Below, in pieces: positions 1 through 8,981 of a DNA stretch of 56,225 bases (the stretch's first letter is position 1; each line of letters starts with the position of its first letter). Both the position numbers and the translations under genes were made by a program. This DNA is from Burkholderia sp. SRS-W-2-2016 (GTDB taxonomy: Bacteria > Pseudomonadota > Gammaproteobacteria > Burkholderiales > Burkholderiaceae): the NCBI RefSeq assembly GCF_001931485.1, contig NZ_MSDV01000087.1, positions 1 to 56,225 on the forward strand, read 5' to 3'. The notes under the pieces are model-generated. The model was not told the origin of the DNA. It ran no database searches and saw only the letters and a list, made by a program, of their open reading frames with translations.

Positions 1-77
1 CGCGCGCGCTGGTCATCGACTTCTGCCGGCAATACCCGATTGCCGCGCAGTTGGCCTACTACATTCGCGAAACCGTA
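1..77. repeat. Terminal direct repeat, left copy
   Basis: These 77 bases are identical to 56149-56225. A repeat exactly at both ends of the window is the usual overlap left when a circular molecule is assembled, and 77 is a common k-mer length. The reading frame of traC passes through the join without interruption, which supports a real circle of about 56,148 bp rather than a biological terminal repeat. Confidence 0.93.
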
Positions 78-3000
78 GAGGAACTGTACGGCGAGCGAGC
101 GCAAGGCATGGATGGCATGCGAGGCGGGTACATCACCGGCCCCGGCATCCATCCCGGCCGCTGCGACATACCCAGCGGTAAGGCCGAGGACGCCGACGAT
201 TTCACTGCCACGCTGCGGCATGAAGTCATCGGCCATTTCGGCCTCAACACGTTCACCAGCGAGGACAAGAGCGCGCTGCTGAACGGCATCAGCGCCGCGC
301 GCGAAGAACCCACCATGCGCGGCTTGTGGGCGCTGATTGACACGTACTACGCCGGCCAATCCGAGAGCATCAAGGCCGAGGAAGTCTTTGCCTTGTATTG
401 CGAGGGCATCGAGCCGGCGCAACACGTCAACCGCGAGGGTATTCACGAGCGCGGCGAGCGTGCCTTTCGCGAAACCTGCCTCGACCGCACGCGGCCGATG
501 CGACTGGACGACCTGGACAGCATCACGCTCATGGTCGCCCACGGCCTGCACGACCGCACGCGAACGCAGCGCAACTTTCCCGATAAGAACCAACAGTTCC
601 AACAGGAGCGACCTATGGAACCGAAGAAGCCATTCCATGAAGTCGTTGCCGAACGGCTAATCGAGCAGCTTAAGGCCGGCACGGCACCGTGGCAAAGACC
701 GTGGGAGCCGGGCCAGCCCGGCGCGTTCATTCCAATGAATCCGACCACCGGCAAGCGATACAAGGGCATCAATGCGATCCACCTGATGGGTCAGGGACGC
801 ACCGATTCCCGCTGGCTCACCTACAAACAGGCGGCCGCTGTTGACGCACAAGTGCGACGCGGCGAAAAAGGCACGCCGATCCAGTATTGGAAGTTCACCG
901 AGGAACAGGCGAAGACCGACGACCAAGGCCGCCCTGTTCTCGACGCGAAGGGGCAGCCAGTCATGGAGGAAGTGAGGCTTGAGCGGCCGCGCGTGTTCTT
1001 CGCGACCGTATTCAATGCCGAGCAGATTGACGGCCTGCCGCCGCTGCAACGCAAAGAGCAGACATGGGATGCCGTGGAGCGCGCCGAGCGCATCTTGCAG
1101 GCATCCGGGGCCGCGATCCATCACGGCGAGCATAGCCGCGCGTTCTATCGGCCCGCGACCGATAGCATCCACCTGCCCGACAAGGGCCAGTTTCCGAGTG
1201 CGGACAACTATTACGCGACGGCGCTGCACGAGCTGGGCCACTGGACGGGCCATCCGCAGCGCCTCGACCGCGACTTGTCGCATCCCTTCGGGAGCGAGGG
1301 TTACGCCAAGGAAGAATTGCGGGCCGAGATTGCGAGCATGATCCTAGGCGACGAACTCGGAATCGGCCACGATCCCGGCCAGCACGCGGCGTATGTTGGA
1401 TCGTGGATCAAGGCCCTGCAGGATGATCCGCTCGAAATCTTCCGCGCGGCGGCCGAGGCCGAAAAGATTCAGGAATACGTGCTCGCGTTCGAGCAGCAAC
1501 AGGTTCAGGAGCAAACGACGCAACAGGTTATTGGTGAGGCTCAGGAGGCAACGATGCAGCAGCAACCGGAGATACAGCGGCCGAGCATCGCACCCGCTGA
1601 CGAAAAGCTCGCGGAGGCCTTGCGCCTTGTCCGAACCGCCGACAGCTTTCCATCGCGACGATTCCAAGAAGGCGTGCTGGACGCGACGACTGATGAGACG
1701 CTAGGTTTTCGCGTGCCGTGGGACTGGACCGGCATCGTGCAAACCAAAGGCGCAATCGAGCGCGACGGTCAGGTGCAGTGGGCCGAGGATGCCGGCGTGG
1801 AGCCGCAGTTTTTCGGCGTGTACGCGCGCAAGGCAGACAATACCTTTGAGTGGCTTGCGGACGTGCCGACCGAGCAGCAGGCCGTCGAGCTGGCTGACCG
1901 CCTGGCCGTGATCGACGCCTACGCCATCGAGAACGAGCACGACCAGGCCGCCGCGTTTGCGCGCATTCACGAAGAACGGGTTCGACGCGATCCGAACCGC
2001 ACTGACGAGGACATTTCAGCCGCTAAAGAGGCGCGCAAAACGGCCGAGTACGCGGCCACCGTGAAGAACGATCCCGACTGGCAGCGCCGAGCCGAGCAAT
2101 ACGAGCGTGACCAAGCTGCGCAGGCACAGCAATCTGTGCCGGGCAACGTCGTGGCGGAAAAGGTATGGCTCGACTTACCGTACAAACAGAAGGAGGCCGC
2201 GAAACACGCCGCAGGCAATCTGGCCGATGGCAAGTGTGCGATTGATTGGGACAAGCAAGAGAAGCGTTGGTACGCACGGCCCGGCGCTGACCTCGACAAG
2301 ATCAAGCAGTGGTTGCCCGGCCAGGAAGCCAAGGCGACGAACCTGGCGACGGAAAAGACTTGGCTTGCCGTCGCGTTCGAGCAGCGCGAGGCAGTCAAGG
2401 CCATTGCCGGCAAGCTCCCGAATGGCGATAAGGCCGTGGATTGGGACAAGGCCGCGAAATGCTGGTACGCAAATCCAGGTGCTGACCTCGACAAGTTAAA
2501 GCCGTGGATTGCTACGGAAGCCGCGAGCCGGCAACGTCCGGCCCTTTCCCCCGAGGAGGAATTTGCCGACACGCTACGCAGCATGGGATGCGTCGTGAGC
2601 GGCGATCATCCCGTCATGGATGGCAAGAAGCACCGGATCGAAGTCGAAGGCGACAAGAAGGGCGAAAAGGCCGGCTTCTATGTCGGCTGGCTCGACGGGC
2701 ACCCGGCCGGCTACATCAAGAACAACCGCACCGGCATCGAATTGAAGTGGAAAAGCAAGGGCTACTCGCTCGATCCCGAGCAGAAGGCCTCCATGCAGGC
2801 CGAGGCGGCCGCGAAGCTGGTTGCACGCGCGGAACAGCAGCAGCGCGAGCAGGACCGTGCAGCGCAGCGTGTCGGCAAGCAGATGGCTGACCTCGTGCCA
2901 GTAGCCGCGCCGACGCCCTACCTTGAGGCCAAGGGCATCACGCCGCAAGCTGGCGTGTACACCGACCGCGACGGCCAGAAAACTTATATTCCGGCCATCG

Positions 3001-3593
3001 ACGCGGACGGCAAGCAATGGACGATGCAATACATCCAAGAGGACGGCACTAAGCGGTTCGCGAAGGAGAGCCGGAAAGAGGGTTGCTTTCACCCGATCGG
3101 CGGCCTCGATGCGATCGCAGCCGCGCCCGCAATCGTCATTGGCGAGGGTTATGCCACCGCAGCGCAAGTGTCGCAGGCCTTGGGCTATGCCACCGTCGCC
3201 GCGTTCGACTCCGGCAACCTCGAAGCCGTTGCGAAGGCCTTGCACGAGAAATACCCGGACAAGCCCATCGTGATTGCCGGCGATGATGACCAGGCGGTGC
3301 AGAACAATCCCGGAAAGACCAAGGCCAAGGAAGCAGCGCGCGCCGTAGGCGGCACTGCGTTCTTCCCGATCTTCGCGCCCGGCGAGCAGGCCGCCAATCC
3401 GAAGGGCTTCACCGACTTCAACGACCTCGCCATGAAAAGCACGCTCGGCGTCGAAGCCGTCGAACGTCAGGTACAGGCGGCGGTCGGCAAGGCCATCGAG
3501 AAGCACCAGGTGCGCAGCCAGCAGCAGGCGCAGAAGCAAGAGCAACAACACGAACGTAAGCAGGAACGCCAACCGCGCGCCGTTCGCATCTGA
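3..3593 (+). CDS. traC: TraC DNA primase with antirestriction-like domains (main part)
   Basis: IncP-1 TraC primes DNA synthesis on the transferred strand and is exported into the recipient. The true start is ATG 56127, across the circle join, giving about 1204 residues. The N-terminal part carries HEVIGH near residue 81. It is followed by an ArdC-like domain (KPFHEVVAERLIEQLKAGTAPW) with a zincin motif HELGH near residue 417. Two tandem DUF5710-like repeats of about 57 residues are encoded at about 2150-2330 and 2340-2510. A C-terminal Toprim domain has GEGYATA near residue 1055 and a GDDD motif. An internal ATG at 615, preceded by AGGAG, is the likely start of the short form (TraC2, about 992 aa), as in RK2. 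The gene is the last of the traG-C operon and is followed after 14 bases by the interrupted KfrB-domain gene. Confidence 0.93.
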   Translation, partial: RALVIDFCRQYPIAAQLAYYIRETVEELYGERAQGMDGMRGGYITGPGIHPGRCDIPSGKAEDADDFTATLRHEVIGHFGLNTFTSEDKSALLNGISAAREEPTMRGLWALIDTYYAGQSESIKAEEVFALYCEGIEPAQHVNREGIHERGERAFRETCLDRTRPMRLDDLDSITLMVAHGLHDRTRTQRNFPDKNQQFQQERPMEPKKPFHEVVAERLIEQLKAGTAPWQRPWEPGQPGAFIPMNPTTGKRYKGINAIHLMGQGRTDSRWLTYKQAAAVDAQVRRGEKGTPIQYWKFTEEQAKTDDQGRPVLDAKGQPVMEEVRLERPRVFFATVFNAEQIDGLPPLQRKEQTWDAVERAERILQASGAAIHHGEHSRAFYRPATDSIHLPDKGQFPSADNYYATALHELGHWTGHPQRLDRDLSHPFGSEGYAKEELRAEIASMILGDELGIGHDPGQHAAYVGSWIKALQDDPLEIFRAAAEAEKIQEYVLAFEQQQVQEQTTQQVIGEAQEATMQQQPEIQRPSIAPADEKLAEALRLVRTADSFPSRRFQEGVLDATTDETLGFRVPWDWTGIVQTKGAIERDGQVQWAEDAGVEPQFFGVYARKADNTFEWLADVPTEQQAVELADRLAVIDAYAIENEHDQAAAFARIHEERVRRDPNRTDEDISAAKEARKTAEYAATVKNDPDWQRRAEQYERDQAAQAQQSVPGNVVAEKVWLDLPYKQKEAAKHAAGNLADGKCAIDWDKQEKRWYARPGADLDKIKQWLPGQEAKATNLATEKTWLAVAFEQREAVKAIAGKLPNGDKAVDWDKAAKCWYANPGADLDKLKPWIATEAASRQRPALSPEEEFADTLRSMGCVVSGDHPVMDGKKHRIEVEGDKKGEKAGFYVGWLDGHPAGYIKNNRTGIELKWKSKGYSLDPEQKASMQAEAAAKLVARAEQQQREQDRAAQRVGKQMADLVPVAAPTPYLEAKGITPQAGVYTDRDGQKTYIPAIDADGKQWTMQYIQEDGTKRFAKESRKEGCFHPIGGLDAIAAAPAIVIGEGYATAAQVSQALGYATVAAFDSGNLEAVAKALHEKYPDKPIVIAGDDDQAVQNNPGKTKAKEAARAVGGTAFFPIFAPGEQAANPKGFTDFNDLAMKSTLGVEAVERQVQAAVGKAIEKHQVRSQQQAQKQEQQHERKQERQPRAVRI

Positions 3594-3709
3594 TAGGAGA
3601 GAAAACCATGCAGATCAAGAACCGAGCCAGCGCCGAAGGTGACACGAAGGTTTCCGTACATAACGGCAGCCGTCTTATCGACCGCCACACGCAAGGCCAG
3701 TGGCTCACC

Positions 3710-3714
3710 ATGAA
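3710..3714. repeat. Target site duplication, left copy (ATGAA)
   Basis: ATGAA abuts the left inverted repeat and is repeated at 15449-15453 right after the right one. Five bases is the duplication length of Tn3-family elements. Confidence 0.95.
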
Positions 3715-3750
3715 GGGGTCGTCTCAGAATTCGGAAAAAATCGTACGCTA
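3715..3750 (+). repeat. Transposon left inverted repeat (IRL)
   Basis: These 36 bases starting GGGGTCGTCTCAG are the exact reverse complement of 15413-15448. The identity ends at the next base. Confidence 0.96.
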
Positions 3751-3798
3751 GCAGTGTGGCCGGCGTTCATGTTCACTCGCCCCCTCGACGCGTTTTCG

Positions 3799-4374
3799 TT
3801 ATCGTTCTAGCGCCCGATAAAGCGTGGCCCGATGGACACCAAGCAGGCGGGCAACCTCAGCTACAGGCTTCCCGTCTTGCTCGATAAGCAGGCGCGCGTG
3901 GGCTATACGTCCAGCATCAAGTGCTGGAGTTGGGCCAAAGCGCACGCCGCGCGCTTTAGCTGCAACCCGTCCGGCGGTAGTGCGTTCCACGATCAGGGAG
4001 CGCTCGAAATCCGCCATACCGGCGAACACGGTGAGGACCATGCGGCCAGCCGGAGTAGTAGTGTCGGCCCAGGGTTCAGCCAGCGATCGCAGACCGGCGC
4101 CGGCGTCCTTGATGCGCTCCGCGATGTCCAGCAGGTCGCGGGTGGACCGAGCCAACCGATCGAGGCGAGTGACAGTCACCACATCGCCGGCGCGGAGATG
4201 CTCAAGCAGACGGCCAAGCTCGGGCCTGTCGCGTTTCGCGCCACTGACCTTTTCTTCGAATATCCGGGTGCAGCCGGCCTCGCGCAGTGCGCCTCGCTGC
4301 TGAGCGAGATCCTGGCCTCGGGTGGATACCCGGGCGTAGCCGATCAGCGGTCCGATTTCGATTTTCTTGGCCAC
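3799..4374 (-). CDS. tnpR: TnpR serine resolvase
   Basis: This 191-aa resolvase separates the cointegrates made by TnpA. The N-terminal catalytic motif YARVST places the nucleophile at Ser17. The middle has the resolvase signature VTRLDRLARSTRDL and the C-terminus a helix-turn-helix (KPVAEVARLLGVHRATLYR). It reads toward the left transposon end, and its start lies next to the res region. In Tn21 tnpR and tnpA are adjacent; here about 8 kb of cargo separates them. Confidence 0.95.
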   Translation of the reverse strand: MAKKIEIGPLIGYARVSTRGQDLAQQRGALREAGCTRIFEEKVSGAKRDRPELGRLLEHLRAGDVVTVTRLDRLARSTRDLLDIAERIKDAGAGLRSLAEPWADTTTPAGRMVLTVFAGMADFERSLIVERTTAGRVAAKARGVRFGPTPALDAGRIAHARLLIEQDGKPVAEVARLLGVHRATLYRALER

Positions 4375-4382
4375 GCTGCACC

Positions 4383-4507
4383 TGTCGCAATATATGTCGC
4401 AGAAATTTTAACACTCACGACAATGATATGCGACACAACGAGCCTAGATAGGGCGGGGCTTTGCGCGATGGGGGCAGAGTGTCGCGCGTTTTACAATATA
4501 TGCGACA
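4383..4507. other. res recombination site of the transposon
   Basis: TGTCGC and GCGACA half-sites are arranged as three subsites between tnpR and amj. A 28-bp subsite I lies at 4480-4507 (TGTCGC...GCGACA), a longer subsite II at 4395-4435 and a subsite III beginning at 4383. This is the usual layout beside a Tn3-family tnpR. It probably also holds the tnpR promoter and possibly that of amj. Confidence 0.8.
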
Positions 4508-4570
4508 CGGCGCTGCGTGCCTGGCACGCAAGGCGTCCTGTAGACTTCACTAGCTCAAACTACCGCGCCG

Positions 4571-5377
4571 ATGATGGACACTCAGCTACTGATAATTATT
4601 GCGCTTACGTTCGTGATCCATGTAATAGCAACGCTCGCCTATGCTGTACGCATTGCGGGCGTTCGCACAAGGCGCATTGCTGTGTCGTTTTCGTTGTTCG
4701 GAATCATCGCGCTTGTCTCACGCACGGCAAACTCGTTCCAGGGACCGTTTCTAGCCAAGCGCGTCGAGGAGGATCTTGCCCGCCACGTCGAGCAGGGTAT
4801 GCTCGGCGACTTCCGCCTATTCTTGCTGGCTGCGACGATAGCTACAGTGGTTGGCGCGTTTCTTATCCCCACGTTCCAACGCTACTTCAGCCGCGCAGTC
4901 ATTCACTTTCAAGCGAACCGCTCCCTTCCACGGCATGCGCTCCACGTTTTTAGTCGCGGAGGCATAGCCCAGCTTCGCGACGGTGCTCGCTTTCCATCAC
5001 GGACCAACGTGACGCAATTGGCGCAAGCTTCAGGTGTTTCATGGAAGGTTATTATGTTGAATGTTTTTGCGATGGCATTGTGGACAGTCGGGGTGTTTGC
5101 TTCGCTGTACGCGGGCTTTCTGAAGCCGGAATTACGCGTAACCTGCGCGAACCTTTCGTCAGTCATCAACGGATTCGCCACGATTGTTCTCACCGTCATC
5201 ATCGATCCTCAGATCTCGGTCATGACCGACGACGTTATCGAAGGTCGCGTGACGGAGAGCCGCTTTCGCAGAGCAATTACGACATTAATAGGGGCTCGTG
5301 TTGTCGGCACAATCCTCGCCCAAGCAATGCTTATCCCAGCGGCGTTGGTCATCGTTCGGGTAGCCGAGGCAATCTAG
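4571..5377 (+). CDS. amj: Amj-family lipid II flippase
   Basis: This is a 268-aa polytopic membrane protein of the Amj family (DUF2837). In Bacillus subtilis Amj is an alternative to MurJ that flips lipid II across the membrane. The family signatures are visible: an AYAVRIAGVRTRRIAVSF block near residues 22-40, LVSRTANSFQ just after it, and LSSVINGFATI followed by a DPQISVMTDDVIEG stretch in the C-terminal half. About six hydrophobic segments are apparent. It is the first cargo gene after res and reads into the two-component genes 182 bases downstream. The start is ATG 4571 (ATG 4574 is possible), with a weak Shine-Dalgarno. Family membership is firm; a role in antibiotic or envelope-stress tolerance is inference. 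Confidence 0.88.
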   Translation: MMDTQLLIIIALTFVIHVIATLAYAVRIAGVRTRRIAVSFSLFGIIALVSRTANSFQGPFLAKRVEEDLARHVEQGMLGDFRLFLLAATIATVVGAFLIPTFQRYFSRAVIHFQANRSLPRHALHVFSRGGIAQLRDGARFPSRTNVTQLAQASGVSWKVIMLNVFAMALWTVGVFASLYAGFLKPELRVTCANLSSVINGFATIVLTVIIDPQISVMTDDVIEGRVTESRFRRAITTLIGARVVGTILAQAMLIPAALVIVRVAEAI

Positions 5378-5559
5378 ATGACGTGGGTACAAAATGTACG
5401 GTCGCCGAATTCAGTGATTATGCGACATCCAGGGCCTCGATGATTCGGTAATCCGCGACAAGTCCAGTTACAGGAATGGGACGCCCTGCGCGTAAAATAA
5501 CGGGCGACACGCATGCCACCCGTTCGATCGTGGCTCACTATTTTTCTGGCGCCTTGCGG

Positions 5560-6246
5560 ATGCGCATCCTGATCATAGAAGACCAAGAACACGCGGCCAC
5601 CTATCTGCAAAAAGGCCTGCGCGAAAACGGTTTCCACGTGGACATCGCTTCAAACGGGGTAGACGGCCTTCACCTGGCATTGACGGAGCAATACGGCCTC
5701 ATCGTGCTCGACATCATGCTGCCGGGCATCGACGGCTGGTCTGTCCTCGAATTGATTCGTAAGCAAAAGCCCACGCTTCCCGTGCTTTGCCTCACCGCGC
5801 GCGATGGTGTTGAGGACCGCGTGCGTGGTTTGGAACTGGGGGCAGACGATTATCTCGTCAAGCCGTTTGCGTTCTCGGAATTGCTGGCCCGGATTCGTGT
5901 CATTTTCAGGCGTATCCAGGGCGTGGTTGCCCAGCGCGAGACGCTGCTCACGATCGCGGATCTGGAGCTGGACCTACTGAGCCGGAAAGCCACCCGGCGC
6001 GGCCAGCGGATCGATCTGACGCCCAAGGAATTCGCCCTGATGGCGTTGCTGTTGCGCCGTCAGGGCGAAGCCCTGTCGCGCACGCAGATAGCCGAGCAGG
6101 TGTGGGACATGAATTTCGACAGCGATACCAATGTCATCGATGTCGCAGTGCGTCGTCTACGCGCGAAGGTGGATGCGGACTTCACGCCGAAACTCATTCA
6201 CAACGTGCGGGGCGTCGGCTACATCCTGGAAGTGCGCGATGAATAG
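5560..6246 (+). CDS. OmpR-family response regulator, CusR/HprR-like
   Basis: This is a 228-aa regulator with a receiver domain (acidic residues E7 and D8, phospho-acceptor D51 in VLDIMLPG, and LVKPF near residue 100) and a winged-helix output domain (LTPKEFALMALLLRR...NVIDVAVRRLRAKVD). The start MRILIIEDQ at 5560 fits the family; the longer frame from 5476 adds an atypical leader. It overlaps the sensor kinase by 8 bases, as is usual for such pairs. The DNA box at 11512-11527 resembles the E. coli CusR/HprR site, so that intergenic region is a likely target (inference). Confidence 0.93.
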   Translation: MRILIIEDQEHAATYLQKGLRENGFHVDIASNGVDGLHLALTEQYGLIVLDIMLPGIDGWSVLELIRKQKPTLPVLCLTARDGVEDRVRGLELGADDYLVKPFAFSELLARIRVIFRRIQGVVAQRETLLTIADLELDLLSRKATRRGQRIDLTPKEFALMALLLRRQGEALSRTQIAEQVWDMNFDSDTNVIDVAVRRLRAKVDADFTPKLIHNVRGVGYILEVRDE

Positions 6247-7648
6247 GACCCGATCGTGGTCTATTGCGACACGCCTGACGGTTGTTTTTGCGTTATCTGT
6301 TGCGGTCATTCAATTTGCTGCCAGCGGATTTCTCTACTGGTCATTGAAGCGCGACATTCTCGACCAGGATCAGGCCACATTGGCCGAGCATGTGCGCGAA
6401 GTCCGCTTGGTGATCGCGGGCGCCGATTCGGATCAAACGCGCGTTCCCCCTCCCTCCCGCTGGGAGTCGCACGTGCTTTCGCGCAAGGGCATCTACGTTC
6501 GGGTGGTCGATACGAACGGCCGTACGCTGAGCGAAACACCTGGCATGGCTCCTCCGTCGACCGCCTTTCCCCGACCATCCGCGCTCGATAGTCTGCCGAC
6601 CACGTCGGTTCGATGGCATCAGCCGAACCGACACCAGGAATTGATGTTGATGGCGGCCCTCGCCCCGTCCGCCGACGCGAATCATCCGCGCGTCATTCAG
6701 GCTGCGATGGATCTGGCGTCTTCGGAGCGCGAATTCATCGCCTACCGGCATAAGCTGGGCGCCGTCTGGCTCGGCGTGGTATTCGCCGCAATCGGCATCG
6801 GCTATCTTGGGATTCGTCGTGAGCTGCACGAGGTGCGGCGCATTGCGCTGGCGGCAGGCCGCATCAATGCAAACCATTTTAGCGAGCGCCTGGGTGATAG
6901 CCCGATGCCCGCCGAAATGCTGGAATTGGCGCAGGCCTTCGATGCGATGGTACTGCGGTTGCGACACTCCTTCGAACAGCTGTCCCGCTTCTCATCGGAT
7001 TTGGCGCATGAATTCAGAACACCGCTGAACAACCTCATGAGCGCGGCTAGCGTGACCCTCAGCCGGGCCAGGACGGTCGATGAATACAAGGAGCTGGTCG
7101 AGCGCAGCATGGAAGAGTACGACACGTTGAGCCGTATGATCGAAGCCATGCTGTTTCTGGCTCGGACCGAGAATCAGCAAACCGAAATGCGGCGCCAGCG
7201 TATCTCGGCAGCCGCAGAGTTCGAGAAGCTTACCGAATTTTTCGAAGCTCTCGCGGACGACCGAGGGGTAAAACTTGTGCGAGACGGCGACGCCATCCTG
7301 ACCGTTGACCCCACGTTGCTCCGTCGGGCCTTGTCGAATCTCATCGCCAATGCGTTGCGCCACACCACGAGGGGTGAATCCATCACGCTGCAGGCGCAGC
7401 AGACGGCTGGCGACGGCGTCGTGTTGCGGGTGATCGACACCGGCGAAGGCATCGCCAGTCAGCACCTGCCCAATCTCTTCGATCGCTTTTATCAGGTCGA
7501 CCCCGCCCGTTCAGAGGGCAGCGCTGGACTCGGCCTGGCTATCGTAAAAACAATCGTTACCTTGCACGGAGGGAACGTCGAGGTATCCAGCCGGCCCGGA
7601 CTCGGGACCACCTTCACGATCCGGCTGCCAGGGGGCGTCTCACGCTGA
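6239..7648 (+). CDS. Sensor histidine kinase, CusS-like
   Basis: This is a 469-aa inner-membrane kinase. TM1 is at about residues 13-33, followed by a periplasmic loop to about residue 165, TM2 near 168-190 and a HAMP segment. The phospho-acceptor H-box is DLAHEFRTPLN with His257. The N box (LIANALRH), a DTGEGI motif and GLGLAIVK follow. It has the architecture of heavy-metal sensor kinases (CusS/CopS/HprS). The periplasmic loop has no Met- or His-rich metal-binding run, so the ligand is unknown. The 3' end overlaps the convergent MFS gene by 9 bases. Confidence 0.93.
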   Translation: MNRTRSWSIATRLTVVFALSVAVIQFAASGFLYWSLKRDILDQDQATLAEHVREVRLVIAGADSDQTRVPPPSRWESHVLSRKGIYVRVVDTNGRTLSETPGMAPPSTAFPRPSALDSLPTTSVRWHQPNRHQELMLMAALAPSADANHPRVIQAAMDLASSEREFIAYRHKLGAVWLGVVFAAIGIGYLGIRRELHEVRRIALAAGRINANHFSERLGDSPMPAEMLELAQAFDAMVLRLRHSFEQLSRFSSDLAHEFRTPLNNLMSAASVTLSRARTVDEYKELVERSMEEYDTLSRMIEAMLFLARTENQQTEMRRQRISAAAEFEKLTEFFEALADDRGVKLVRDGDAILTVDPTLLRRALSNLIANALRHTTRGESITLQAQQTAGDGVVLRVIDTGEGIASQHLPNLFDRFYQVDPARSEGSAGLGLAIVKTIVTLHGGNVEVSSRPGLGTTFTIRLPGGVSR

Positions 7649-8845
7649 GGACGGTGTTTGACGTGGCGCGAGCAGGCAGAGGACCAACGGCACGACGGCC
7701 AAGGCCGCGCCGGCCACGAAGGTGGTCGGCGAGCCGAAGCGATCCCAGAGCCAGCCGGCCAATGTGCTGCCGACTATCATGCACAGCCCGCAGGCAAGAT
7801 TGAATACACCAAAGGCGGTGCCTCGCAGCGTCGGTGGTGCCGCCTCGGCGATCAGCGCGGTTACGACGCCCTGCGTGAAGCCCATATGTAGCCCCCACAC
7901 AGCGACTCCAACGAACAGTAAAAGCATCGAATGCCCCAACCCCAACAGCAGGTCAGCGACGATCAGAAACGTCAGACCCATCCCGAGCAACACGCGATGA
8001 TTCAGGCGATCGGACAATTTGCCAACCGGATACGCCGACACGGAATAAACCAGGCTCATGACCACCATCACGCCCGGAATCCAGGCAAGCTCCAGTCCGG
8101 CTTGCTGTGCGCGTAGGACGAGAAACGCCTCGCTAAAGCGTGCCAGCATGACGCTAGCCCCGATGCCGACGTACCACCAGTAGCGCGCCGAAAATTCACG
8201 CAGCGACCGCCAGTGCAGCGGCGACCGGAAGGTGCGCCGGGCGGGCGTATGGCCGGTTTCACCGAGACCAAACGCAATCAGCGCGATCGCGATGATTGCC
8301 GGGATGACCGAAAACCACAACACCGTCCGGATGTGGTCTGAAAAATGGAACATCAGCCCGATGGCCAGCAGCGGACCCAGAAACGCCCCAACGGTATCCA
8401 TCGACTGGCGAAGGCCGAAGCACGCACCGCGAATGGCGGGCGGCGCCACATCTGCCACGAAGGCGTCCCGTGGCGCACCGCGAATGCCTTTGCCGAGTCG
8501 ATCCAGCAGCCGCGCAGTAATGGCCACCGCGGGCACGGTCGCCAGCGGAAACAGGGGCTTGGTCAGGGCGGCCAGTCCGTATCCAAACAGGATCAGGCCC
8601 TTGCGCCGGCCGAGATAGTCGCTGATCGCACCGGAGAATATCTTGACGATCAACGCGGTCGCCTCGGCGACTCCTTCGATCATCCCCAGAGCGGTCGCGC
8701 TGAGACCCAGGGTACTCACGAGGAAGATGGGCAACAGCGCATGCACCAGCTCGGACGACATGTCCATGAACAGGCTCACGAAGCCCAGGGTCCAGATCGA
8801 ACGCGGAATACTGATTTTCTCGGATGATGTGACGTTGACGGTCAT
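7640..8845 (-). CDS. MFS transporter
   Basis: This is a 401-aa major facilitator with about 12 membrane segments. The conserved loop 2-3 motif is present (SGAISDYLGRRKGL) together with an equivalent in the second half (PVGKLSDRLNHRVLLG). A GKGIRGAPRDAFVAD block is characteristic of a proteobacterial MFS subgroup whose substrates I cannot name. It is the last gene of the leftward cargo group and lies 136 bases after the outer-membrane protein gene. Export of a toxic compound is the simplest inference. Confidence 0.88.
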   Translation of the reverse strand: MTVNVTSSEKISIPRSIWTLGFVSLFMDMSSELVHALLPIFLVSTLGLSATALGMIEGVAEATALIVKIFSGAISDYLGRRKGLILFGYGLAALTKPLFPLATVPAVAITARLLDRLGKGIRGAPRDAFVADVAPPAIRGACFGLRQSMDTVGAFLGPLLAIGLMFHFSDHIRTVLWFSVIPAIIAIALIAFGLGETGHTPARRTFRSPLHWRSLREFSARYWWYVGIGASVMLARFSEAFLVLRAQQAGLELAWIPGVMVVMSLVYSVSAYPVGKLSDRLNHRVLLGMGLTFLIVADLLLGLGHSMLLLFVGVAVWGLHMGFTQGVVTALIAEAAPPTLRGTAFGVFNLACGLCMIVGSTLAGWLWDRFGSPTTFVAGAALAVVPLVLCLLAPRQTPSSA

Positions 8846-8981
8846 GTGGGTCGAATGCCTTTGGCGCGGAGGACTTCCGACGATAGCAGAGTCACGTCAA
8901 CGAAGTCGTGAGCGGGGATGGCCGATGAAGGCTGCACCGCCACTGAGCCCTTATCGGAACACTGAATCGTTGAGATTGGGC

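Larger units (their letters stand above)
3608..3751 (+). pseudogene. KfrB-domain gene, 5' fragment cut by the transposon
   Basis: A good Shine-Dalgarno (AGGAGA, 7 bases before ATG) starts an ORF that runs 35 codons and then enters the transposon end, where it adds 12 IR-encoded residues and stops at TAG 3749-3751. Removing the transposon and one 5-bp duplication rejoins it in frame with 15454-15751 to give a 134-aa protein. The downstream half resembles the KfrB protein at 45288-45641 (a Q-x-G...H pattern and a closing I/V-x-Y motif). Its position just after traC matches the traB position of IncP-1 plasmids, but that name is inference. Confidence 0.85.

Noticed and set aside
279..320. The N-terminal HEVIGH of TraC as a second zincin (HExxH) site
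   Set aside because: The spacing is H-E-three residues-H, one longer than HExxH, so only the downstream HELGH is a standard motif. The motif itself is encoded at about 219-236.
2574..3572. 332-codon minus-strand frame opposite traC
   Set aside because: Antisense of the Toprim region of traC, Leu/Arg-rich with no motif.
3832..4953. 373-codon frame overlapping tnpR, res and amj
   Set aside because: It crosses the res site and two recognised genes in other frames.
5476..5559. Longer response-regulator start at 5476
   Set aside because: The receiver domain starts at MRILIIED (5560); the 28-residue leader is atypical.
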